DNA of 30,313 bases from JALTDM01 sp964421355 (GTDB taxonomy: Bacteria > Bacteroidota > Bacteroidia > Bacteroidales > JALTDM01). Location: contig CAYQWX010000017.1 in assembly GCA_964421355.1 (NCBI GenBank), positions 1 through 30,313 of the forward strand. The letters run 5' to 3'. A program made the translations under genes and the position numbers. Below the pieces are notes generated by a model. It was not told the DNA's origin, made no database searches, and saw only the letters and a program-made list of their open reading frames with translations. Below are positions 24,186-30,313 of this stretch, piece after piece (the stretch's first letter is position 1; every line of letters starts with the position of its first letter).

Positions 24186-25197
24186 TTTGGGAGTTATATT
24201 TTTTATTGAACTCCAATGCTTTTTTTACCATATTTTTTGAGCCTACATAAAATGGAATTCGTTGATGTATTTTGGTTGGTTTTATTTCTAATATTCTATT
24301 TCCCAGACCATCAGTAGCCATGCCTCCTGCTTGTTCTGCAATGAAAGCAATAGGATTACATTCGTATAAAAGACGTAATTTGCCGTTGGGTGCTTTTTCC
24401 GTTTCAGGATAAATAAATATACCGCCTTTAAGCAAGTTTCTATGAAAATCGGCTACTAATGAACCTATATACCTTAAGCTGTAAGGTCTTTTTGTTTTTT
24501 TGTCATTTTCTTGACAATATTGTATGTAGCGTCTTACTCCTTCGGGAAATTGAAAGTAATTACCTTGATTTATGGAATATATTTTGCCGTCTTCAGGAGT
24601 ATTTACAATTTCTTCCGTAAGACAAAATTCTCCTATTGAAGGGTCAAGTGTAAAGCTTGTTGCTCCAAGTCCTGTGGTGTAAACAAACATTGTGGAACTA
24701 CCGTATATAATATATCCTGCGGCTACTTGTTTTGTGCCGGGTTGTAGAAAGTCTTCTTGTGTTGCAGGTCTTCCTTCGGGAGAAAGCCTTCTATAAATAG
24801 AAAATATTGTGCCTATAGACACATTTACATCTATGTTGGATGAACCGTCAAGAGGGTCCATACAAACAACATATTTGCCGTTTAATGACATTTCGTCGTC
24901 AAGTACTACTATGTCATCATTTTCTTCCGATGCGATGCCTGCACAAATACCTGTGCTTTTAATTGCAGAGATAAATTGCTCGTTTGCATATTCGTCCAGT
25001 TTTTTTACTTCTTCACCTTGCACATTTGTTTTTCCCGCTTCCCCAAGTATGTCAACTAAACCTGCTTTGTTTACTTCTCTGCTTACAATTTTTGCTGCCA
25101 ATCCTATATGCATTAGCATTCTTGATAAATCTCCTTTTGCATAGGGAAACGCCGATTGTCGTTGGATGATAACTTCATCCAAAGTGAAAACTTTCAT
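24178..25197 (-). CDS. fbp: Class I fructose-1,6-bisphosphatase
   Basis: The 339-residue product has the metal and substrate motifs of class I FBPase: Glu91-Glu92 in ASEENDD, and Asp114-Pro-Leu-Asp117-Gly-Ser-Ser in CMDPLDGSSNID. A later KLRLLYECNPIAFIAEQAGG segment is the usual C-terminal substrate-binding stretch. It hydrolyses fructose 1,6-bisphosphate for gluconeogenesis. Length is normal. It is the first gene of an fbp-pcm pair on the minus strand. The upstream stretch contains an inverted repeat (25302-25348) about 100 bases from the start, and no clear TAnnTTTG box. Confidence 0.97.
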   Translation of the reverse strand: MKVFTLDEVIIQRQSAFPYAKGDLSRMLMHIGLAAKIVSREVNKAGLVDILGEAGKTNVQGEEVKKLDEYANEQFISAIKSTGICAGIASEENDDIVVLDDEMSLNGKYVVCMDPLDGSSNIDVNVSIGTIFSIYRRLSPEGRPATQEDFLQPGTKQVAAGYIIYGSSTMFVYTTGLGATSFTLDPSIGEFCLTEEIVNTPEDGKIYSINQGNYFQFPEGVRRYIQYCQENDKKTKRPYSLRYIGSLVADFHRNLLKGGIFIYPETEKAPNGKLRLLYECNPIAFIAEQAGGMATDGLGNRILEIKPTKIHQRIPFYVGSKNMVKKALEFNKKYNSQND

Positions 25198-25301
25198 TTT
25201 AATTGTTTTTACTTGTTTGTTTGGGTGTGCAATTTACAAAGATTTTTTGTGAATTATTTTATAATAATGTATGATATTTTAATGTTTTTTTATTTTGTGT
25301 T

Positions 25302-25348
25302 TTCAATTAGTAAATGCAATAATTAAGTTATTTAATTTGCATTTTTAT
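25302..25348 (-). repeat. Interspersed repeat, copy 2 (inverted relative to 1-47)
   Basis: The reverse complement agrees with 1-47 at 44 of 47 positions without gaps. The copy lies upstream of fbp, at the left border of the relic-rich stretch 25349-25691. It keeps the AATTAA/TTAATT palindromic core. Confidence 0.75.
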
Positions 25349-25361
25349 TTGGGGTTAGGGA

Positions 25362-25433
25362 AGTTCTCTTTGCGAAATGAAGCGTAGCGAAATGGAGCAA
25401 AGAGAACTAAGGGGAGCAAACCTTAGTGCTCCC
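25362..25433 (+). other. Hairpin followed by a possible H-type pseudoknot
   Basis: AGTTCTCTTTGC (25362-25373) pairs perfectly with GCAAAGAGAACT (25397-25408) around 23 bases. Directly after, CTAAGG (25407-25412) can pair with CCTTAG (25421-25426), and GGGAGCA (25412-25418), lying in that loop, can pair with TGCTCCC (25427-25433). That interleaving is pseudoknot geometry. The stretch is richer in G and C than its surroundings. It could be a small RNA, part of a mobile-element end, or a repeat remnant. No promoter of standard form is seen on it. Confidence 0.5.
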
Positions 25434-25494
25434 TACTCAGCAGTAAATGCTAACTTTGTTTAATTAAAAATAACATTAAAAAAAAAGGCAAATT

Positions 25495-25691
25495 GAATAT
25501 ACAAACAAACTGTTGAGGCATATATTTCTGAAAAATCTATTATAAATGAAGATAATGCTCAGAACCTCAATGAAGTACAAATGAAAATAAATGTAAAATA
25601 CCTAGAAAAATATAGAAAAAAATTAGGTTTCCAAATTCCTTATAAATTATTTTATACATTTGTAAACGGAAGTGTTACATTTGATAGTTGA
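25495..25691 (+). pseudogene. IS30-family transposase, C-terminal relic with frameshift
   Basis: From 25495 one frame reads EYTNKLLRHIFLKNLL, which matches the IS30 pattern ENTNGLIRQYFPK. It then stops. A second frame, from about 25537, reads LNEVQMKIN, then EKYRKKLGFQIPYKLFYTF, which matches the IS30 end pattern LNxRPRKxLGFKTPxEVF, and ends at TGA 25689-25691. The N-terminal and catalytic parts are absent, so only a dead C-terminal fragment remains. Identification rests on recalled family pattern. Confidence 0.7.
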
Positions 25692-25698
25692 ATCTAAT

Positions 25699-27258
25699 AT
25701 GAATATTTTTATATCTTATTTTAATAACACACAAATTTTATTATTAATTATAGCAACTGTTTGTTTTTTATTTAGTTTATTTTTTCAAACAAAAAACAAA
25801 TCAAATTTATCAATTATTTTTTTAGTACTTGCGGGTATTTCTATTTTTAGTTTTTCAGCTTTATTAGATCCATTTTTAAATCTTTGGGATGAACGATTTC
25901 ATGCTTTGGTAGCTAAAAACCTGATGCATCATCCTTTAATGCCAACTCTATATGATAATCCTATTGTTAATATGGATTATGATAGATGGGATAGATATTA
26001 TATATGGTTACATAAACAACCTTTATTTTTATGGCAAATTGCTTTAAGTTTTAAATTATTTGGTGTTTCAGAGTTTAGTTTAAGATTGCCAGATATTGTT
26101 TTAGGAGCTATATTAATATTCATTACTTATCGTTCAGGTAAACTTTTAGTTAATCAAAGAGTTGGTTATATCTCTGGCATTTTATTGATTTCTACAATTT
26201 ACATTTTGGAGTTAATATCTGGTAGGCAAGAACTTGAACATAATGATTTTTCATTTTTGGTGTATGTTTCTCTAAGTATTTGGTCTTTTATAGAGTATCA
26301 CTATAGTAAGAAAAAAATCTGGATTTATTTAATCGGATTGTTTTCTGGCATGGCAATTCTATGTAAATGGTTGGTTGGGTTATTGGTATATTTGGGGTGG
26401 TTTATTTTAAGAATGATGCAAAAGAAAATCAAATTATCAGAAAATAAAGATGTTTTGATTTCTTTATTGGTTACTATATTTGTTTCGTTGCCTTGGCAGA
26501 TATTAACTTTTATATGGTACCCACAGGAGGCAATAAATGCTTATAAATTTAATGCTATCCATTTTTTGACACCGCTTGAAGGACATAGTGGTAGTTTTTG
26601 GTATCATTTCGAGATTTTTGATACTATTTACGGTAGAGTAGCATCTTTTTTAATTATACCTGCATTTATCATACTATATAAGAGAGTAAAAGATAAAAAA
26701 TTATTTGCATCATTACTAAGTATGGTATTTATAGTATATTTATTTTTTTCTTTAGCTGCAACCAAAATGCCATCATTTACTATCATAGTTGCAATAGTCA
26801 TTTTTATTGCTTTAGCATCACTTTTTGATGCCATTATAGATTACATAAATACATTTATACAAAAAAAATATGTAAAACATATTATTTTCATTTTAGTAAT
26901 ATTTATTATAGTGTTACTTAGGTTTAATATTGAGTATCTCCAAGCAAAACACACTCTTTGGAAAAAAAATAATGTTTATACCAGAATGTTGTTGCATAAT
27001 AAAAAAGTGTTTAAATCATTGAAATTACCACCGAATACAGTATTATTTAATGTAAAAGGGAGGCATTATATTGAGGCAATGTTTTACACAGGTCTGCCTG
27101 CTTATAATTTCATACCTACATACGACCAATACCAAGATCTAAAAAATAAGAAAATAAATATTGCTATTTTTATTAAAGAGAATATGAAAATTCCAAATTA
27201 TTTAAAAAATGATACATCTATAATGTTCATAAACAAGAAAATAGAAGGATATGAATAA
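25699..27258 (+). CDS. ArnT/GT39-like membrane glycosyltransferase
   Basis: The 519-residue product (ATG at 25699) has about ten to twelve hydrophobic spans. After the first spans comes LWDERFHA with Asp64-Glu65, the acidic pair expected in the first periplasmic loop of PMT/ArnT enzymes, then KQPLFLW at 106-112, comparable with their KPPL motif. Such enzymes move a sugar from an undecaprenyl or dolichol carrier to lipid A, protein or another glycan at the periplasmic face. An in-frame GTG at 25672 lies within the IS30 relic and is less likely as start; TACATTTG at 25676-25683 or 25655-25662 could be the -7 box. It has no operon partner on the left. Confidence 0.85.
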   Translation: MNIFISYFNNTQILLLIIATVCFLFSLFFQTKNKSNLSIIFLVLAGISIFSFSALLDPFLNLWDERFHALVAKNLMHHPLMPTLYDNPIVNMDYDRWDRYYIWLHKQPLFLWQIALSFKLFGVSEFSLRLPDIVLGAILIFITYRSGKLLVNQRVGYISGILLISTIYILELISGRQELEHNDFSFLVYVSLSIWSFIEYHYSKKKIWIYLIGLFSGMAILCKWLVGLLVYLGWFILRMMQKKIKLSENKDVLISLLVTIFVSLPWQILTFIWYPQEAINAYKFNAIHFLTPLEGHSGSFWYHFEIFDTIYGRVASFLIIPAFIILYKRVKDKKLFASLLSMVFIVYLFFSLAATKMPSFTIIVAIVIFIALASLFDAIIDYINTFIQKKYVKHIIFILVIFIIVLLRFNIEYLQAKHTLWKKNNVYTRMLLHNKKVFKSLKLPPNTVLFNVKGRHYIEAMFYTGLPAYNFIPTYDQYQDLKNKKINIAIFIKENMKIPNYLKNDTSIMFINKKIEGYE

Positions 27259-27296
27259 AGAAAAATATACAGCTTACAATAATAAAAACTATAATG

Positions 27297-27372
27297 TATT
27301 TGGCAGATAGTGCTAAAACCAATAAATAAATATACAGCAAAACCCATGGGGAGGTGCTTTGAAATGTCAAAC
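27297..27372 (+). repeat. 76-bp direct repeat, left copy
   Basis: It aligns without gaps to 29891-29966 with 59 of 76 bases identical; the best block (GCAGATAGTG to the run AATAAATAAATATAC) is nearly unbroken. The copies bracket the MBOAT-SGNH pair. No coding sense or strong hairpin explains the conservation. Confidence 0.7.
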
Positions 27373-27440
27373 ATAGTAAATTCAAACCGTTGTGCATCAC
27401 AAAAAGACGAAATAATAAACATTAAAAAAAAGAAAAATAA

Positions 27441-28892
27441 ATGCTTTTTAACTCAATAGATTTTGCTATATTTTTGCCAATAGTTTTTATACTTTACTGG
27501 TTTGTTGTAGATAAAGATCTAAAACTTCAAAATCTTTTAATAGTTGTTGCGAGTTATGTGTTTTATGGCTGGTGGGATTGGAGATTTTTATCATTGATTT
27601 TATTCAGCACATTGGTTGACTATTCAATGGGGGTTTTGCTGAAAGATGAAGAAGATAAAAGAAAAAGAAAACTATTCCTTTCAATAAGTATTTTAGTTAA
27701 TTTGGGGCTTTTAGGTTTTTTTAAGTATTACAATTTCTTTCTTGATAATTTCATAACAGTTTTTACTTTTTTAGGACATCCAATAAAGGCACAAGGATTA
27801 AATATTGTATTACCGGTTGGAATAAGTTTTTACACATTTCAAACACTTAGTTATACCATTGATGTTTATAAAAGAAAACTTGAACCGACAAAAGACTTAA
27901 TTGCTTTTATGGCATTTGTAAGTTTCTTTCCTCAGTTAGTTGCAGGTCCAATTGAAAGAGCAACGAACTTATTGCCACAATTCTATAAAAAAAGAACTTT
28001 TGAATATGATAAAGCAGTTAATGGATTAAAACAAATCTTATGGGGATTATTTAAGAAAACTGTGATTGCTGATAATGCAGCACAAATAGCTAATGATATT
28101 TTCAATAATTCAGTAGATTATTCGGGAAGCACATTAGTTTTGGGAGCATTATTTTTTGCATTCCAAATCTATGGAGATTTTTCCGGTTATTCGGATATAG
28201 CAATAGGAACTTCCCGTTTATTCGGATTTAATTTAATGCGGAACTTTAATTTTCCATATTTTTCACGAGATATTGCAGAATTTTGGAGACGTTGGCATAT
28301 TTCACTATCAACATGGTTTAGAGATTATTTGTATATTCCGTTAGGAGGTAGTCGTGGAGGAATTGGGATGAAAATTAGAAACATATTTATAATATTTATT
28401 GTAAGTGGTTTTTGGCACGGTGCAAATTGGACTTTTATTGTTTGGGGTATGTTGAATGCTTTATATTACATGCCATTGCTTTTGCTTGGTAAAAATAGAG
28501 CAAATACCAACACTGTTGCAGAAGGGAAATATATACCGTCAATCAAAGAATTTTTTCAAATGACACTAACTTTTGTATTGACTGTTTTAGCGTGGATATT
28601 TTTTAGAGCGGAAAATATAGGTCATGCACTAAGTTATTTATCAACCATATTTTCGAAATCATTACTATCAATGCCTTATTTTAACAAAATGGGAAAAGGT
28701 TTGATGACTATTATTTTAATACTAATATTTATGATAATTGAGTGGTTAGGTCGTGATAAACAATTTGCTATTGAGGAGATAGGTATGAGGTGGAATAGAA
28801 TTACCAGATGGTTTTTCTATGCAATTATTATTTTTTTAATAGGATTTTATATGCAAACGACCGAAACACCTTTTATTTATTTTCAATTTTAA
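27441..28892 (+). CDS. MBOAT-family O-acyltransferase (AlgI-like)
   Basis: The 483-residue product is a multi-span membrane protein with MBOAT features: YVFYGWWDWRFL near the start, PQLVAGPIERA about 165-175, FWRRWHISLSTWFRDYLYIPLGG with His286, and GFWHGANWTFIVWG with the catalytic His326. AlgI/DltB/PatA-type proteins pass acetyl (or acyl) groups across the inner membrane to a periplasmic partner that modifies a polysaccharide or cell-wall polymer. The next gene, 19 bases on, encodes a fitting partner. The polymer cannot be deduced. No promoter could be assigned with confidence in the 182 bases upstream. Confidence 0.93.
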   Translation: MLFNSIDFAIFLPIVFILYWFVVDKDLKLQNLLIVVASYVFYGWWDWRFLSLILFSTLVDYSMGVLLKDEEDKRKRKLFLSISILVNLGLLGFFKYYNFFLDNFITVFTFLGHPIKAQGLNIVLPVGISFYTFQTLSYTIDVYKRKLEPTKDLIAFMAFVSFFPQLVAGPIERATNLLPQFYKKRTFEYDKAVNGLKQILWGLFKKTVIADNAAQIANDIFNNSVDYSGSTLVLGALFFAFQIYGDFSGYSDIAIGTSRLFGFNLMRNFNFPYFSRDIAEFWRRWHISLSTWFRDYLYIPLGGSRGGIGMKIRNIFIIFIVSGFWHGANWTFIVWGMLNALYYMPLLLLGKNRANTNTVAEGKYIPSIKEFFQMTLTFVLTVLAWIFFRAENIGHALSYLSTIFSKSLLSMPYFNKMGKGLMTIILILIFMIIEWLGRDKQFAIEEIGMRWNRITRWFFYAIIIFLIGFYMQTTETPFIYFQF

Positions 28893-28911
28893 AAGCAGAT
28901 TTTGTGAAAAA

Positions 28912-29853
28912 ATGAAACAATTTTTGAAACACATAATGTTATTTATTCCTTTTGCCATATTTGTTTATTTAGTTTTTATTATAACTTTTGGCGAATTATT
29001 CCCTCAATGGTTAAAGCCAAATGTAAATTATAGAATAGGTTCATATGGTCATTTATATTCAAGATTAAATGAAATAAGTAAATTTAAAAATGTAGATATT
29101 TTATTTCTAGGCTCGTCACATGCATATAGAGGATTTGATACGCGAATATTTAAAAAAGCGGGTTATAAATGTTTTAATCTAGGGTCAAGTAGCCAAACTC
29201 CGCTGCAAACAGAAGTGTTACTTGAAAGGTATTTAGATTCTTTAAATCCTAAACTTATAATATTTGAGGTTTCGCCAATGATGTTTTCAAGTGATGGTGT
29301 TGAATCTTCATTAGATTTGATTGCAAATGATAAAAAGGATTTATTAGTTATAACCAAATTAATAAGGTGGAATAATATAAAAACTATAAATACCGCAATT
29401 ATTGGATTCTGGCGGAGTATTATTGGTAAAGATAAAAATTTTGTAGAAAAAAGAATAAAAGGAGATGACTGTTATATATCGGGAGGTTTTGTTGAGAAAA
29501 AATTAAAAACCTATACTCCGGCATTCATTAAAAAGCAAGAAATTAAAGTGAAAGATATTCAACTTAAAGCATTTGAACAATGCCTGAAAATAATCCATTC
29601 AAAACACATTAAATTAATACTTGTACAAGCTCCCATTACTAAAACGCTTTATTCTTCATATACCAATCCTATATATTTTGATACACTAATGTCTAAATAC
29701 GCTAAATATTATAATTTTAATGATAGTAATCTTATAAATCTAATAGATTCTGTACATTTTTTTGACTCGCACCATTTAAACCAATTAGGAGTGAATATTT
29801 TTGATAACAAAATAATTGGCTTATTAAAATCTGAAAATATATTAAATAAATAA
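28912..29853 (+). CDS. Membrane-anchored SGNH-like O-acetyltransferase partner of the MBOAT protein
   Basis: The 313-residue product has one N-terminal membrane span (about 8-28), leaving the rest periplasmic. The SGNH pattern is visible: LFLGSSHAYRGFD with nucleophile Ser68 or Ser69, a later CFNLGSSSQTP with Asn89, and D285-S-H-H288 (the DxxH pair) near the C-terminus. The pairing of MBOAT and SGNH genes is standard for O-acetylation of alginate, peptidoglycan and exopolysaccharides. It follows the MBOAT gene by 19 bases, with no promoter between. It is a weak match to DltD/AlgX-type families, so the substrate is open. Confidence 0.82.
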   Translation: MKQFLKHIMLFIPFAIFVYLVFIITFGELFPQWLKPNVNYRIGSYGHLYSRLNEISKFKNVDILFLGSSHAYRGFDTRIFKKAGYKCFNLGSSSQTPLQTEVLLERYLDSLNPKLIIFEVSPMMFSSDGVESSLDLIANDKKDLLVITKLIRWNNIKTINTAIIGFWRSIIGKDKNFVEKRIKGDDCYISGGFVEKKLKTYTPAFIKKQEIKVKDIQLKAFEQCLKIIHSKHIKLILVQAPITKTLYSSYTNPIYFDTLMSKYAKYYNFNDSNLINLIDSVHFFDSHHLNQLGVNIFDNKIIGLLKSENILNK

Positions 29854-29890
29854 TTGATTAGTATACGAACGTAAAATACAAGATATAGTA

Positions 29891-29966
29891 CATTTGACAG
29901 ATAGTGCGAAAACTAATAAATAAATATACTGCAAAATCAAAAAAATGGTGCTTTAAAAAGCCAAAT
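29891..29966 (+). repeat. 76-bp direct repeat, right copy
   Basis: Right-hand partner of 27297-27372 (59 of 76 identical, no gaps). It begins 37 bases after the stop of the SGNH gene. Confidence 0.7.
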
Positions 29967-29975
29967 GAACTACTG

Positions 29976-30107
29976 CAATATATTGGGATAGGTGTTGAAA
30001 GTGAGGTAATTGCCTATGTTTTTGATACATAGGAAATATGGGATAATGCAGAAGGATCTTCGGAGTGGTTATGTGATTTTAAGATGAAACGACTGAAGAT
30101 TAATTAA
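29976..30107 (+). pseudogene. Degenerate coding fragment, possibly IS1-type transposase
   Basis: One frame reads IGIGVESEVIAYVFDT, then TAG at 30030, then EIWDNAEGSSEWLCDFK and a second stop at 30105. The opening resembles the IS1-type segment in which a short strand (xxIGV...EVIAYVFG) precedes the catalytic region. There is no start codon or promoter, and the internal stop shows decay. The family assignment is a guess. Positions 30108-30162 show nothing further. Confidence 0.3.
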
Positions 30108-30162
30108 ATACTTTATCCAGAAGCAAGAGCATAAATATATATTGCTTATGCGCAAAAAATAT

Positions 30163-30170
30163 TACCTTTG
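30163..30170 (+). promoter_or_regulatory. Candidate -7 element of the last gene
   Basis: TACCTTTG fits TAnnTTTG; a TTG at 30142-30144 lies 18 bases upstream. Transcription would start near 30177, about 23 bases before the ATG. Confidence 0.5.
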
Positions 30171-30199
30171 TTCACTGCGTTATAAACAGAAAATTTACA

Positions 30200-30313
30200 A
30201 TGAAAAAAATCTTTTTAGCACTTTTCTTATCATTTGTTTCTATAGTAGTATTTGCTCAGCAACAAGGATATTCTACTAAATCCAAAAAAGCCATACGCTA
30301 TTTTGAAATGGCG
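30200..30313 (+). CDS. Exported protein, 5' part only
   Basis: The visible 38 residues begin MKKIFLALFLSFVSIVVF and continue AQQQGYSTKSKKAIRYFEMA. This is a signal peptide with a cleavage site at FAQ, then a helix that resembles the first TPR helix (KKAIxxFE) of Bacteroidota TPR-PD40-OmpA proteins such as PorE. The gene runs off the window, so domain content is unknown and the resemblance is suggestive only. Confidence 0.7.
   Translation, partial: MKKIFLALFLSFVSIVVFAQQQGYSTKSKKAIRYFEMA

Noticed and set aside
24809..25144. 111-residue plus-strand frame rich in Ser
   Set aside because: It is the shadow of fbp, whose metal-binding motifs fall in the same stretch.
25672..25698. GTG start for the ArnT-like gene
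   Set aside because: It would translate the end of the IS30 relic as nine extra residues; the ATG at 25699 gives a normal hydrophobic N-terminus.
1..30313. tRNA or rRNA genes
   Set aside because: No cloverleaf with a TTCGA-type arm and no conserved rRNA segment was recognised in the gene-free stretches; a covariance-model scan was not possible here.

Overview
The window is an AT-rich chromosomal segment from a member of the Bacteroidota, most likely close to the Bacteroidales. Three things point there. It carries parts of the type IX secretion system (PorT-, PorE- and PorG-like proteins). It has an S46 dipeptidyl-peptidase and the gene order porG-uppS-bamA-skp-skp, known from Porphyromonas-type genomes. 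Its promoters look like the Bacteroidota type (TTTG, spacer, TAnnTTTG), and Shine-Dalgarno sequences are almost absent. The species cannot be named from the sequence.

Layout. Positions 1-864 hold no convincing gene; they contain an interspersed repeat and a mosaic of perfect hairpins. Then come porT and porE overlapping by one base (865-3536), and a small unrecognised gene (3707-3970) that converges through a strong bidirectional terminator on a secreted protein of unknown function (4020-5609, minus strand). Next are an S46 peptidase and ruvC (5712-8440). A long plus-strand operon follows (8551-14756): three tandem PorG/DUF6089 outer-membrane proteins, uppS, bamA and a first Skp-like chaperone. 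A second Skp-like gene has its own promoter (14811-15332). Positions 15344-15386 carry three helically phased DnaA-box-like 9-mers, followed by a 44-residue lipoprotein gene and a GT4-type glycosyltransferase with a terminator-like hairpin inside its first codons. An operon of a GH3/serine-hydrolase fusion, tilS and a soluble three-PAS hybrid histidine kinase runs from 16837 to 23493 and meets the minus-strand fbp-pcm pair with only two bases between stop codons.

The right-hand part (25198-30199) looks accessory. It has an inverted copy of the repeat found at position 1, a 12-bp hairpin followed by a possible pseudoknot, a frameshifted IS30-type transposase relic, an ArnT/GT39-like membrane glycosyltransferase, and an MBOAT plus SGNH O-acetylation pair bracketed by two diverged 76-bp direct repeats. 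The last 114 bases start a further exported protein, cut by the window edge.

How the genes fit together: most of the core genes serve the cell envelope. UppS makes the undecaprenyl carrier, BamA and the Skp proteins insert and escort outer-membrane barrels, PorG/PorT/PorE belong to type IX secretion, the GH3 fusion probably recycles peptidoglycan, and the right-hand genes modify surface glycans or lipid-linked sugars. RuvC, TilS, Pcm and Fbp are housekeeping. No tRNA, rRNA or CRISPR array was seen.
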